This document shows, in pieces, positions 22,910 to 34,113 of a stretch of 64,000 nucleotides of DNA; the stretch's first letter is position 1, and each line of letters opens with the position of its first letter. Source of the DNA: Prunella strophiata (lineage: Eukaryota > Chordata > Aves > Passeriformes > Prunellidae). The notes below the pieces were generated by a model that worked only from the letters and a program-made list of their open reading frames with translations, had not been told where the DNA came from and made no database searches. A program made the translations under genes and the position numbers. The stretch lies in the NCBI GenBank assembly GCA_036583965.1, contig JAZBQD010000030.1:110062162-110126161 (forward strand). Direction: 5' to 3'.

Positions 22910-24090
22910 TTCACTGAGTGACAGAAAGGGAATTCACACCCTGATCCCTCCTGCTCAGTCCATGCCCTGTCTTTGTCCAGCAGTTCACCACCACTCCTGT
23001 TTCCAAAGGTAAATTCCCAAACCCTCTGGGGCACCAGCCCAATGTTTTTGGTGAGCATGGAGGGAAAAAAAGCTCTAAATGATCATATGTCACTAAAACT
23101 CTCAGCAAAAAAACCCCAACAAAATACAGATTTTTTTTTTTTTTCTGCAAACCAGGTCATTTTTCAAAGTTATCTTAGAGCAGAGAAAGGCAAAAAGAGA
23201 TGGTCACAGCTGGATGGAGGGAGCCTCATGTACAGCAGAAAGGAGAGCAGGAGGGCACCTTTTAAGTGAAATCTGCTTCCCCAGGAATTGTGATACAGAA
23301 ATCTAGCCAGAGTTGATGTTGCCAGGTCAGTTTTAGGTTTGGGGGATTTTTTTGTGGCTTCTAAGTATTTGATATAATGTGGCATCCTTGACAGCAGTCA
23401 TTTCAGCATGCAGAGCATCCTGGTACAGCTCAGTATCCACCCTTGACTTATTTTCTAGGCTGCAGGGTTAGAGAAGGAAGGATGCTCCTGGAAAGGCTTC
23501 AGGGGAGGCAGGGAGGAGAGGGGATGAGGTTACCCTGGCAGGTCTGTCACAGCTCCACGTTCTTGATTACACCAGTGGCGCTAAATACAGTAATTAAGGA
23601 AGAAGCTTGTGTGAAAGGCTTTAGTTATTAGCTTCATACATCACCAGCCTTTTATGTGTGTTTTCTTTTGTTCCTTTTGTCTGCATGCACCACAAGGTTT
23701 CTGTGTTCCTCCACCTGTGCTCTGGAGGTCTCTGCCATCTTGTAGCCAAAGGAACAGAGAAAGGTGAATGGAAAAGGCAAGCTTTTATGAGGAGGGAGGG
23801 CTTGGGGGAGTTTTCAGCACAGATTTGGAACTGTTTCAGACCTGCAATAAAGCACGTTTCTGTCCATCTGGTCCTGCTTTATGGAACCATGTGATCTAGC
23901 TATCTCTATTCCAGCCTCACTTTTATGTGACCCTGCAGTCTTGGGTTTGCACGTTGTCCTCCCTAGAAATCCTAGTAATTTTTTATTGTCTTTTTTTTTT
24001 TTTTTTTTTAATGTTATTTTCTCACCTTGTATTTCTTTCCTTTTCCTCTAAGGGAAAAAAAAAAAAAAAAGTTTAACAGAAAGGAAACAA

Positions 24091-24188
24091 AATGTTGCTT
24101 GTTCCCTGGAGGACATTTTACATTGTCAAAGTGGTAGAAAAGACCTCCACATAGAGGACAGTCATGTCCCTGATGTGAAGAGGTTTAA
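24091..24188 (+). repeat. Direct repeat, copy B
   Basis: Partner of 22814-22909, 1.28 kb downstream in the same orientation, directly after an A16 run. I do not recognise the unit as CR1 or LTR. It may be a tandem-origin duplication or two members of an unnamed dispersed repeat. Confidence 0.8.
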
Positions 24189-27100
24189 GAGTAACATTCT
24201 GAAAAATGTCCCTTTGGGGCTTTTTGCTAAATATATCCTAGCCTAGTTTTGCCCCAGAAGTTTTCAACAAGAAAAAATTTCATCTTCTATGTACCTGTGC
24301 ACATGCCCACAAGGAAACTAATCCTTTCTAACACCCCACACCAAAGTCATCAGCTAAACAATCTTTGCAGCACAGCCTGGTACACACAACTGGAACCACT
24401 GTTCTCCAGCACAGGCTTGAACAAAAAGAAAAAAAGATTATGCATGACCTGTCTTGGATCAGACTGTGAAGAATGAAGCAGATCTGATTGATGCAAGCTC
24501 CACGTGAGAGGTGGTGAATATGTATTAGTTCAGTGCATTACCCTGCTCGTGGTTCTGAGCTCCCCCCTGTCATTACTGCAGGCTTGAAGGTGGTTTGTGA
24601 TTAGAGCTTTCGTTAGGCTCCTTGGAGAGATTTCCTAAAGTACACATGCAAATGGCTTTCTCTCCAGCTTTTCAAGGTCACCTGCACAAACCTTCACCTC
24701 ACCTTTCCCAGCCTGGTGCTGTCAGCTTGGTGTGGCAGCACTTTGGGGGACAGGGAAGGTGTGACAGTGCCTGTCTGGAGCCACACAAGTGGCTGGACAC
24801 AACTTAGCAGCTCTGCCCCAAATCCACAGGTGCCCACTGGGATGGTGGCACCTCATGACCTGTGCTGAACACACCAGGGCTGGAACTTTCCTGCCAATCC
24901 CAGCAGCCACAATGAAATTGTGAGTGGTGCTGCAGGCATCAACCCACCTCACTCCACTCCTCTCACTCCCCACCAGTTTTTTTCTTTCAGCCACTTTGCT
25001 TCAGGCTGCCAGCACATGGCTATGGTAGAGCAGAGTACCTGTGACTCCTTCCCACTGGCTTGGCTCATGGGTGGCCACGGGAGAACAGTGAGATGGGGCT
25101 TTCTGGGTAGCCCAGAGCCAGGTGCCAGCACATCCCCCAGCTCCTCAGAGCTCTGAGGGAACACAGCAGGGTACAGGTGCTCCACACCAGGCAGAGGGGG
25201 CCTTTCCCTGCTGCTGGTGGACAGGGAGACAGCCTTGCTGCCCTCCCTGGGCATGCCATTGACAGGGACAGTGCCAGAATGAAATCCTTACAACAAACCA
25301 CCCCTACCCAAGAAAAGATCAAAAAAATCAAGCCACCTCCATTAGCCTTAAACCACAACACAGATCATCTGGATGTTCTGTGCCCTTCAGAAAGCATTTA
25401 TTAATGGGATCAGATACACAGGCTTGTGCAGGCTGGCCTCTTTGGGAGTGGGCAGCAGGCTTGGAGAGCTTGGCATGGTCCCCCCAGAGTGGGAAAAGCA
25501 CAGGCTCCCCAAGGGCTTCCTGAGGAGGGGATCTGGGCTCTGCCATTCCCACCTTGGAGCTCCTTCCCCAGCAGATTCCTGCTGCTGTCAGGGGGTGATT
25601 AGTCAGGCTTAGCAGTAACATGCCCTGTTGAAGGAATGAGCTTGTTTTCCTTTTCATTGGTTGCTGTGCCATGTTGAGCACCTTAAATAACACTCCTTTC
25701 TGCAGAACACACCATCACTTCTGGGAAAACAATAATACAAATTGCAGGGGCCTTTCAGGTCAACAAGGGCAGCACAAAGAACCCTCTGGGCTGGTCTGCT
25801 GGGTGTTGATGCCTGGCATTGAAAGGGGGAGCACAAACTATGGTGGAGACCCAGGTGTGGCAGACCTGCAGAGCCACATCTGCAGCAGAAGGACAGTGGT
25901 TGAGAAACAGGAGGTTTTGTCCCTGTTTGACTCTGGGTCCTGGTAGCATTTCCCTTACCAGATCAGAGAGTAACACAGCTCACTGCTGACTCACAGATTT
26001 CCATTGTTCTTCCCCCTTTCCCATCCTTCTCCTCCAGGGAAGGGTCTCTCCCCAGTGTTTTTCCCCAGGACTGATCACTCACATCATCAACCCTGTTTTC
26101 AGCTGCCCCTGATCCTCCTGCAGTACTTTGAGGGAGTTGTACTCCTCCATACCTTCCTGGCAGATTTTGCCTGATGGGCTCACCCTACTCCTTTTTCCCT
26201 GCAGCATTCTCAGTGTTGTTTCTTATGACTCCAGATATTTGAGTTGCTTGATCTGACTGAGGCACTGGAGAGAAATAAGATGTTCCTTGTGATCTCTAAA
26301 AGTCTCTCTCCCAAATTAATAGTGCTGTCTAAAGGACTTCTACCAGTTAGGCCCAGCCAAAAGTTCAGGAAACTTTTCTGTTTGTTTTCCCAGCCTTCAC
26401 TGTGTGACCACATGTATTATCCAGGTCCTCTCCCCAGAATGTTTTTATTACTGAGGAATTTGCACAAATATTTTGTGCTGCATTAGTGCCAGACTAGTGA
26501 TCCTTTCTGAGGAAAGTCAATTTGATTGCATGAACTGATTGAGCTGGACAGGTCAGCCAAGCAAGGTGAGCAGGCTCTTGGTGAACGTGTTTCTCATACT
26601 GTTTTGGCTCAGCCAGAAGTCCTGAACACAATGACTCAGAGAAAAGGAGGAAACAAACCCAACTTTGTGGTGACCCTTTCAGCTTGTGGACTGTCTGGAG
26701 ATCAGCTAAGAGCACTATTTTATCTGCACTCATCATAAAAGCAGGATCAGAGCAAAAAAACAGGTCCTTTCTTTCTTCCATCACTGCTTATTTCCTTCCT
26801 GAAGCGATAATCCTCCGAGCCATCACAACTGGTTGCTATGGAAGTGACGGAAAGCACAAAAGCACAAAGAGAAGATTATGGTTTCAGGTGAGAAAACAGC
26901 AATGGGCACAGACAAGCTCCTAAAATCTAGTTTGGCTCCGAGAAGCAACAGTGCAGAGAGGCATTAGAGGACTCTCTCAGTTTTGTTTGCCTTATTTATG
27001 TGTTAGCTCCAGCTGCACAGGAGCAAAGTCGCAGATTAGAGCTAAAGAAGTCACACATAAGTAAATAGAGAGGGGGCTGGAAGGGCTGAGGGGAGGGCTC

Positions 27101-27310
27101 TGTGGGGAAGCTCCCTGCAATGCAAAAGCACCCTGGAAATCTGGGCTCCTTTCTCTTGCACTCAGATCTCACAAAAACCAGTCAGAAACTTCTTCAATCC
27201 AGCAGCCAAAGCTAGATCTGGGTTTTTCTGCTGAATTCCTGCAACTGATGCAGTGACAGATATCCATTGATATGTCCTTTGTCACCAAAAGAAGAATCTA
27301 AAACATCGTG

Positions 27311-27366
27311 AGATCACAGAATATCCTGAGTTGGAAGGGACCCACAAAGGTCATCGAAGTCCAACC
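27311..27366 (-). mobile_element. CR1 LINE 3'-terminal fragment
   Basis: Reads agatcacagaatatcctgagttggaagggaccc and aaaggtcatcgaagtccaacc, the antisense of a CR1 3' end. The adjoining plus-strand sequence to about 27425 (caaaaggaggtggctttactc, tactttattcagccc) may be unusual 3'UTR of the same element, since the AATAAA it encodes is on the minus strand too. Confidence 0.75.
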
Positions 27367-27990
27367 AAAAGGAGGTGGCTTTACTCAGGAGTACTTTATT
27401 CAGCCCAGGGATGTACTTGAGAAAGATCCCCAAGGAGTGGTTATATGAGGGTGAGGGATGTCCCTACCAAGCCCACAAGCACAGCAGCAACCCTGAAGCC
27501 CAGATCTGTGGCAGTCAAGGAGTTTGGGACAGGCATGGCAATTGGAAAAGGCAAGCACAGTCAGCTGCTCAAAGAGCTTCATTTCTTTCCTTTCAGCTCA
27601 ATCCAGCCTCGCCAGGGCACTGCTGTGAGTTGTGGCAGTTTGATGGAAGGGGGACAGGCTCGACAAGCATTTGCACATAGTCCTGCTCAGCAAACATCTC
27701 CCTCAGACACAGCTTGTGCTCCCAGCAGTGGTACCTGAGGAGCAAAGTGGTGCTTTGCATGAGGAGACGTGCAAGCAGCAGGGCCAAAGTGGTGGAGCTT
27801 TTCTGTGTTCTCAGCACGTGTGGTTAAGCCCAGGTCAGAGGGTAAAGCCCCAGAGATTATGGCAAAAGTGCTTTACGAGAACTCAGGTCATCCTTCCTCC
27901 TCCCCACAGCCTCATCCAGGGCCTGGAACACTACACCCGTGTCTAGGTGGAGAATATAGCACTCCTGGGCTAGATGGGGTCTGAAAATAT

Positions 27991-28021
<31 letters not shown>

Positions 28022-28080
28022 GAGAAAGGAGCCTGTTGGCACAGCTCAGGGAAACTGTGCTAGAAATAACTGTGCTTATG
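27367..28080. other. Unassigned segment ending in an A24 run
   Basis: Minus-strand frames at 27857-27975 and 27593-27817 read like ordinary protein (for example ECYILHLDTGVVFQALDEAV and LLLRYHCWEHKLCLREMF) but are in different frames with stops between. I cannot name a family. The A24 run is 27998-28021. Could be a decayed retroelement or pseudogene, or chance. Confidence 0.3.
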
Positions 28081-28084
28081 CAGA

Positions 28085-28390
28085 GCTGTCAAAAACAGGC
28101 TGTCGCCGGTGCCGCTCAGACGGGAGCGCAGCCAGGGCCGCGCTGCCCGGCGGGAGGAGGAGCAGGCCGAGGAGCTCTGCCTTTGTCTCCACAGCGAGGA
28201 GGATACCTTAGATTAAAAGCCAGGGAGGTGTTTTTGCTGCTTGCAGAGGAATTTCCCCACTTGGCAGGGCCGGAGGATCGCAGCTCTCCCAGCTCCAGCT
28301 CTGGCCGTGCGCGGGCCGGAGGCGGGAGAGGGCGACCGGGCCCCGCTGCCGAGCACAGAGGTAACCCCAGATGAGCCCTGCGGGGCACAT
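28085..28390. promoter_or_regulatory. Isolated CpG island in the gene desert
   Basis: A sharp GC and CpG-dense block (ctgtcgccggtgccgctcag; cgtgcgcgggccggaggcgg; gcgaccgggccccgctgccg) surrounded by AT-rich DNA. It has a possible plus-strand donor, cagag|gtaacc, at about 28359. Not linked to any coding gene in the window. A promoter of a non-coding RNA or a CpG-type enhancer is the natural guess. Confidence 0.5.
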
Positions 28391-30981
28391 TTGGCAGAAA
28401 ACTCCTCAGTGGATTTTTCCACTTACACAAACTGTGCTTAATTAGGCCGGACAATTTTAGGAACTCTCAGAGGTTGGCTGGCAGTTTTCTTTGGCCAGCA
28501 GCAGCAGCACCTATCTTGTGAAATACCCGGTCAGAAAAGGCGGCCACAGGGTCTTGGGTGCTAAGCTGAAAGGGGGGAAAAAACAGAGCAGCCTTGTGGA
28601 AATTTGAGTCATGACATGGTTAATTACACTGACCCAATAAAATAGCTAATTAACACTACAGTTGTGAAATAAATAAAATAAATAAGGATGTTTGACATTG
28701 ATGTAATTGCAGGAAAGCAAAGGCTGATAAACCATGGCAGTTCACATGTACGGTTTCAGGCTAAAAAGTGAGACCCTTCTCATCTTCCAGGTCTTATTAA
28801 AAAAAAACTCTGAGAGAGAGCAAAGATGACTGTGACTGTATCCCAGGGTACAGGCTGTTCCTTATTTCCCAGTGCTGACATACAGTCGTGACAAGGAATT
28901 ATATATTGCATTCATCACGCCTGCTCTCCAGGCATGATCTCCAAATAATTAATCCTTTTAGCTTGCAGTAGCTGCCATCTGGCCAGTTTCCAATCAGCCT
29001 GGCTGGTTTTACTACGGAGCTGCCAGTTGCCTGTGCTCATGTGGGCATGGATTGCAGTTTGCTTGCCTCAGGTGCCTGGGATTTGTATTTTTTTAAATTG
29101 TAAGTTTTAGATATGCCACGTGCTGCCCCAACACGGAGAACAAACCAGCCTTTGCCTCAAAGCACTTAATGTCCAGAGGGAGAAGGAGGGGGAGTTGTTG
29201 TACATAATACACAGAGCAAGAATCAAGCAGACCTTTTTTTGTTTGTTTTGTGTTGAAAAACTGACTCTGAATAAAAGGCTCAAATAAAATCCAGCTGTTT
29301 TTTTTCTCACTCCTTTTGGTCCTACAATGCAAACAAGGCAAAGAAATTAGAAAAGGGGAGAAAATTATTTTGACACTACAAGTCTGGAGAAGGGTGATGA
29401 AACCAAATTCAGTTTAAAAGAAGCAAAGCTGTCTTTGCTCCAATGTGTCTGACCTGCCTTAGGTGTGGTGGGCAATCCTGTGGGTGGAACTGATGTTCTG
29501 GAGCAGCTGTCCCACAGTGGGGACATCTGGAACTCCTTGGAAAGGGATCTCTAGAATCATCCTTAGACCCCACAGTGCAGAGGATCCTCTCAGGGCTTTG
29601 CAGGGACCTGTGATGAAGCTCTAACACCCATAAAGAATGAATGCCTGTACATTTCTGGAAATAATCTGGTTTATGGAAAGTTCATAGTTTTACTTTCATT
29701 GTTTCTGTAAGATCCATACTCTCCCTCCTTGCTCTGCCACTGGTCCTGGCTCAGGCAGAAGGTGGAGGTGACCTTGGCTCTCAAGCTGCTCCCTGCTGTG
29801 GTCAGTGTGGAGCCACATTTGCCTGCTGTTTTAGAAGAACTCCACAGCAGACCTAGCAGGTCCAGAATTCTCTGTGGATCTTTCCAGGCTTGAGCTATGA
29901 AACTGCTTGGATCCAAGGGAATTTGGGTAGCTGTCCATATGAATATCTGCCCAGTGGTGGCATATAATGTGCTTAAACCAGAACCCTGGTTAAAGGATAC
30001 TGAGGGAATGTAAAAGAGAAGGAGTTATGCAGAAATGTTTCTGAAAATCTCAGGTTTGGAGACAAAAAACCCATAAAAATTAAGCTAAATGTTTTGTGAA
30101 TGTACCCCCAAGTTTACAACTTCCCTCCTCCAGCCTCCATGACTGGAAATCATGCTATGGTTATCCATGGTGCAGCTCTTTTCTGAAAAGGGGCTTTTGA
30201 TATAAAAATGAAGATTCTGTAGAGACCATTTGGGTGACAAGTGAAAATGGCTGTATTTACATAGCTGTTTTTCTGTCTCAGACTAAAATTAGAACCTTAC
30301 TTCCTTAGGCCACCTGGCCAGTGGCAAGAACCAAGGTACTGCTGGATAAATCAGGCTCCTGGTGACACCTGAAGAAGCCATTGTCACCAGCACAGACTCT
30401 GCTAGGGCAGGGCTGCTGTGGAGAATTTCAGTAGTAGTTCTGCCAGGATGCAAGTCAAAGAAGAAATTTTAGCCTGCTGTCTCAGGGGTACTTTATCCCT
30501 CTGCATGGGAAACAGAAAAGAAACACCCAAAGCTTTGCTCTTCATTGCATTTTTATGATCACAGTCTCCTAACAGTGTTAATTCCCATGGGAGGAGATCA
30601 GCAAGCATCTTTGCAGGTCTAAGTGACTGGGACAGAGCAGCTGCATCAGAATTCAGATTAACAGCTGCTCTGCCAAGGTAAGCCCCTCTCTGAAGTTTGC
30701 ATATAATTGGAATAGTTGGGGTAGGTGGATAAAGCCTCCAGATACAGCAGCCTTCTTTTTTTTTTTTTTTTCTTTTTCCCTGAAACTTTTTGTATTTCCC
30801 TTGAAAACCCTGAAACTTTTAATTTTTTAAACTTCTCAGTGACCACCAGTCCATTACCTGAATCAGTATCAAAGCTGTTCAACCTAAATTGCCTCAGAAT
30901 TGCCTCAGAATTGCCTCAGAAACCAACTTGTGATGCTCATGGGCTTCCTTTGAAAAGAAACAATGAAAGATTACTTCCCTT

Positions 30982-31014
30982 ACACACACACACACACACA
31001 CTCACACACACTCT
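30982..31014. repeat. CA dinucleotide microsatellite
   Basis: About ten AC units, then ctcacacacact, an imperfect continuation. Likely polymorphic. Confidence 0.9.
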
Positions 31015-34000
31015 GGCACATTAGCATGTGAAATTCCTGGTTGCTAAATCCCAAACTACATAGCAGCACTTTATAGGTATCAGATGGACTGTTACATAGC
31101 TGGATAACAACATTTCTCAGCTCAGAAACTCTGTTGGAGTTGGGTGGATGTTGGATATCCTTGGTCTGAGTTGGCTGCAACAGTCTTCTGTGAAAAAGAT
31201 CCTTTATTTTTAAGGTTATAAAGGAATAGGAATTAAAAACTAACTATGAGCGTGCTAACACCAGAAGAGCAACAAATTCTTCCAAACAAAGGCATGAACT
31301 GGTCAGATCAGCACTGCCATTAACTCTTTTCTCCTTTTAACTTTCAGGTTGGTGCTTGGTGAATCCTGTGCTGTCAAGAGATATTTGGAAAACAGCCTTA
31401 GGATCCAGGGCTGCAGAAGGAAGTTCACAGCAGGACGGAGCTGCCACCCAGACCCTGGGGATGGCCAGGCTTGCCCATCCTTCAATTTAACATCTGATTT
31501 GTCTTCTTTTCTCTCATGGAAAACTTTATTTTGTAGTTAAAATAAGCCTCAAGGGTTAATTCTTTCTTGTTTTCATGATTCATCTCCCAAATGTGGGTGT
31601 ATTACCTTGTTTTCTCGGGATGGGATACTCCCTTCTTTTTTCCCCAAGCAGAGCTTTGCTGTCATTTCAGTCCCCACTGCCACAATACTTACTGCATGCT
31701 TGTTCACCTAAAAGTAAATGCTCTTTAAGGAGCAGAAAACCTTTTTCAAGAAAACAAAAGAACAAAGAAATAGAGTTTTACAGAAGTGAAGGTAAATTAT
31801 ATTTACAAAAAGGGCTTCACAAAAATCTGTTCACCAGCCCAGTGGTCTTGCAGATCAAGACTTTTTTTTGTTGCTGTTGTTATATTGGCTGGAAAAAACT
31901 TTATGCTCTTAAAGCTTTAACAAGCACCTTCAACATCTCAGTGGCTTGTCAGCCTACTTTGGTGTTACAGATTTCTTCAAAACTACTGATTTTTCTGGTA
32001 GAAAGAAGCACTGCAAGGTGCAAACCCAGCACAGCCAGAGGAGCAGGTGAGAATAGAGCTTTCACAAGTTAAGGTTTATGAACACCCAGGCTGTGAGAGG
32101 AGAAAAAAAAAAATTAAAGAAAAGTTTTGGGATGTTTTACAGTATCTAATGAGATCCCCATCTCTGCCTGAAGGTAAATGGGTCACTGCTGGATGAGGAA
32201 TTTGGCTGCATTTTCACACTGTCTGACAATTGGGAAAGCGCTGTGTGCCACCCCCTCACCTTCCCAGACCTGCTCTTCTGTAAAAAATATAAATGTAGGG
32301 GTGAGAAGGGGAGGTTTTCAAACCTTCTCCTTCTCCTTTTTTGGGCAATCTCTGACAGTAATCTCAAGCATGAGCTCCCTTCTTTCCTGAGAAGTCCCAT
32401 GGAACTCGTGCTTCGCAAGGAGGGGGAGCTGGAACCTCTTAGCAGCAGATGATCTGCTTTATGTTTTGCATTAAGTAATGAAGGGGTATAAACAAATCAG
32501 CATCGTTGTCTGGGGCTTTCGTGTGCCTTTCAGTCAGGGGCTGGATTCTCCCCTTAAGGACAAGCACAGGCAGAATACCCAGGGAGCAGCAGGAGCAGAC
32601 AGACTGTGAGCAGCCGAATCTGTGAGAGAGGGTGTGGAGCACTGAGGCAATGGGAGCAGCAGGAAAAAGCACTAAGGAAACGCTGGGGCTGGCGTGGACA
32701 CAGGATCAACCAGCCAGGAGCTGAGTGTGCGTCCAGGGCTACGACCCTGGTGTGGGGTAGCTGCAAAAATGAACTGAAGTAGCAAGTGATTAATGGGGAA
32801 TGTCAGATAACAGCCTGGGAATATTTATGAAACTGACAATCCTGTGTAAATAACTCCCATTATCCTCCAATACTGAGCTACCTTCCTTCAAGCCTAATTG
32901 AACGGACATTTAAGATGTTTAATTTAGTGTTTTCCCCATATGACCACGGGATATTTTCACCCTCTCATTCTCTGGGGGGAGGAAACTGAATCAGCATCTT
33001 CCCTTTCTCCAAAGCGGTTCCTCCCATTTATAAAGTGTCTGGAGGCCATGAGGAGTTTTCCAATGAAAAAATGAAAGAGCTGTTGCTACAACAAACAACT
33101 TGTTCCCTTTTGGCCTGCTTAGGCCCTCGGACACACTTTGAATATGAAAGCATGTGGTGGTGATGATGATGCAAGAGGTCACTAATAATGCTCATACCCA
33201 TTAATTACAAAAGTATAAATAACATGTAAGTAATACGTCCTTGATCTGGTAGCTGAACTGCAATAAAGAAAAAATAACAAGAGCAAAACTCTGGTGTGAA
33301 ATGTTTCAGGGTTTGGGTTTATTTACCTCCAGTGTGACCCCTGCACACAAACTACATTTGTTCTGAGTCAGCAAAAGGCAAGCTCAGACCAAAGACTCTG
33401 TTTCATCTTCAGGGCAAAGTTTTTCCCTACATCTTTCCTATTTAACATGTACACAAGTATGAAACAACAGCTCTATTCTAAAATTAACACACTGCCTTTT
33501 AAAACATCAATACCTTTCAAAATGTTTTTCTCCCTCAATCATTTTTTAAATATAATTTGTCAACCAGAGTCAAGTTTGTAAGTATTTAAGTATGTAAATT
33601 ATAGTTATCTCTCCCATCTCCACTTTTATTATTTGTCATGTTCAAAAGATATTTTGTTCAGCTCTGACTGTTTGTTGCTCAAGTTCTTGTATGTAGATGT
33701 GGTGGTCTACTCCCAGTACAGAGTGTCCCTTGGTAGGAAACAAAACAGGAGGTCTGGCCTTGCCTTCCCTACATCAAATAATTTCACCCCAAGACCTAAC
33801 CTTATTAGACAGTGTGTGGAACTCATCTGATGCAAAAGAAAGAGAAGGGAAAAAAAAAAGTTAAGGCTTTTAAAAAATTTTTCCCCTATGAAAAACTTTT
33901 GAAAATAATATATTGGATGTTTTGGGCATTTTCAATCAAACACAGAAAATCATACCCTGAATGTTGACCTTTCAGGAAAGCATTGTAATGACAAAGCACT

Positions 34001-34068
34001 TTTTGCACAACTGACAGTTTGGGCAAAAAGAAGTGTTTTGTTTGGTTTTGTTTTGTTGGGGGTTTTTT

Positions 34069-34071
<3 letters not shown>

Positions 34072-34113
<42 letters not shown>
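34072..34113. repeat. T42 homopolymer
   Basis: Longest homopolymer in the window, preceded by G/T-rich tttggttttgttttgttggggg. It may mark the tail of an antisense retroposed sequence, but no parent is visible. The exact length is prone to sequencing error. Confidence 0.85.

Larger units (their letters stand above)
22151..27310. other. Intergenic with a local duplicated module
   Basis: No gene seen. Holds an AAT microsatellite (22661-22675), the paired direct repeat listed separately (22814-22909 and 24091-24188), a T19 (23991-24009) and A16 (24055-24070) pair, and a candidate regulatory patch at 23555-23645 (cttgattacaccagtggcgctaaatacagtaattaagg in part). Confidence 0.55.

Noticed and set aside
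27998..28021. A24 run as the tail of a processed pseudogene
   Set aside because: The upstream plus-strand sequence shows no coding frame and no AATAAA close to the run. CR1 rarely mobilises cellular mRNAs, so birds have few processed pseudogenes.
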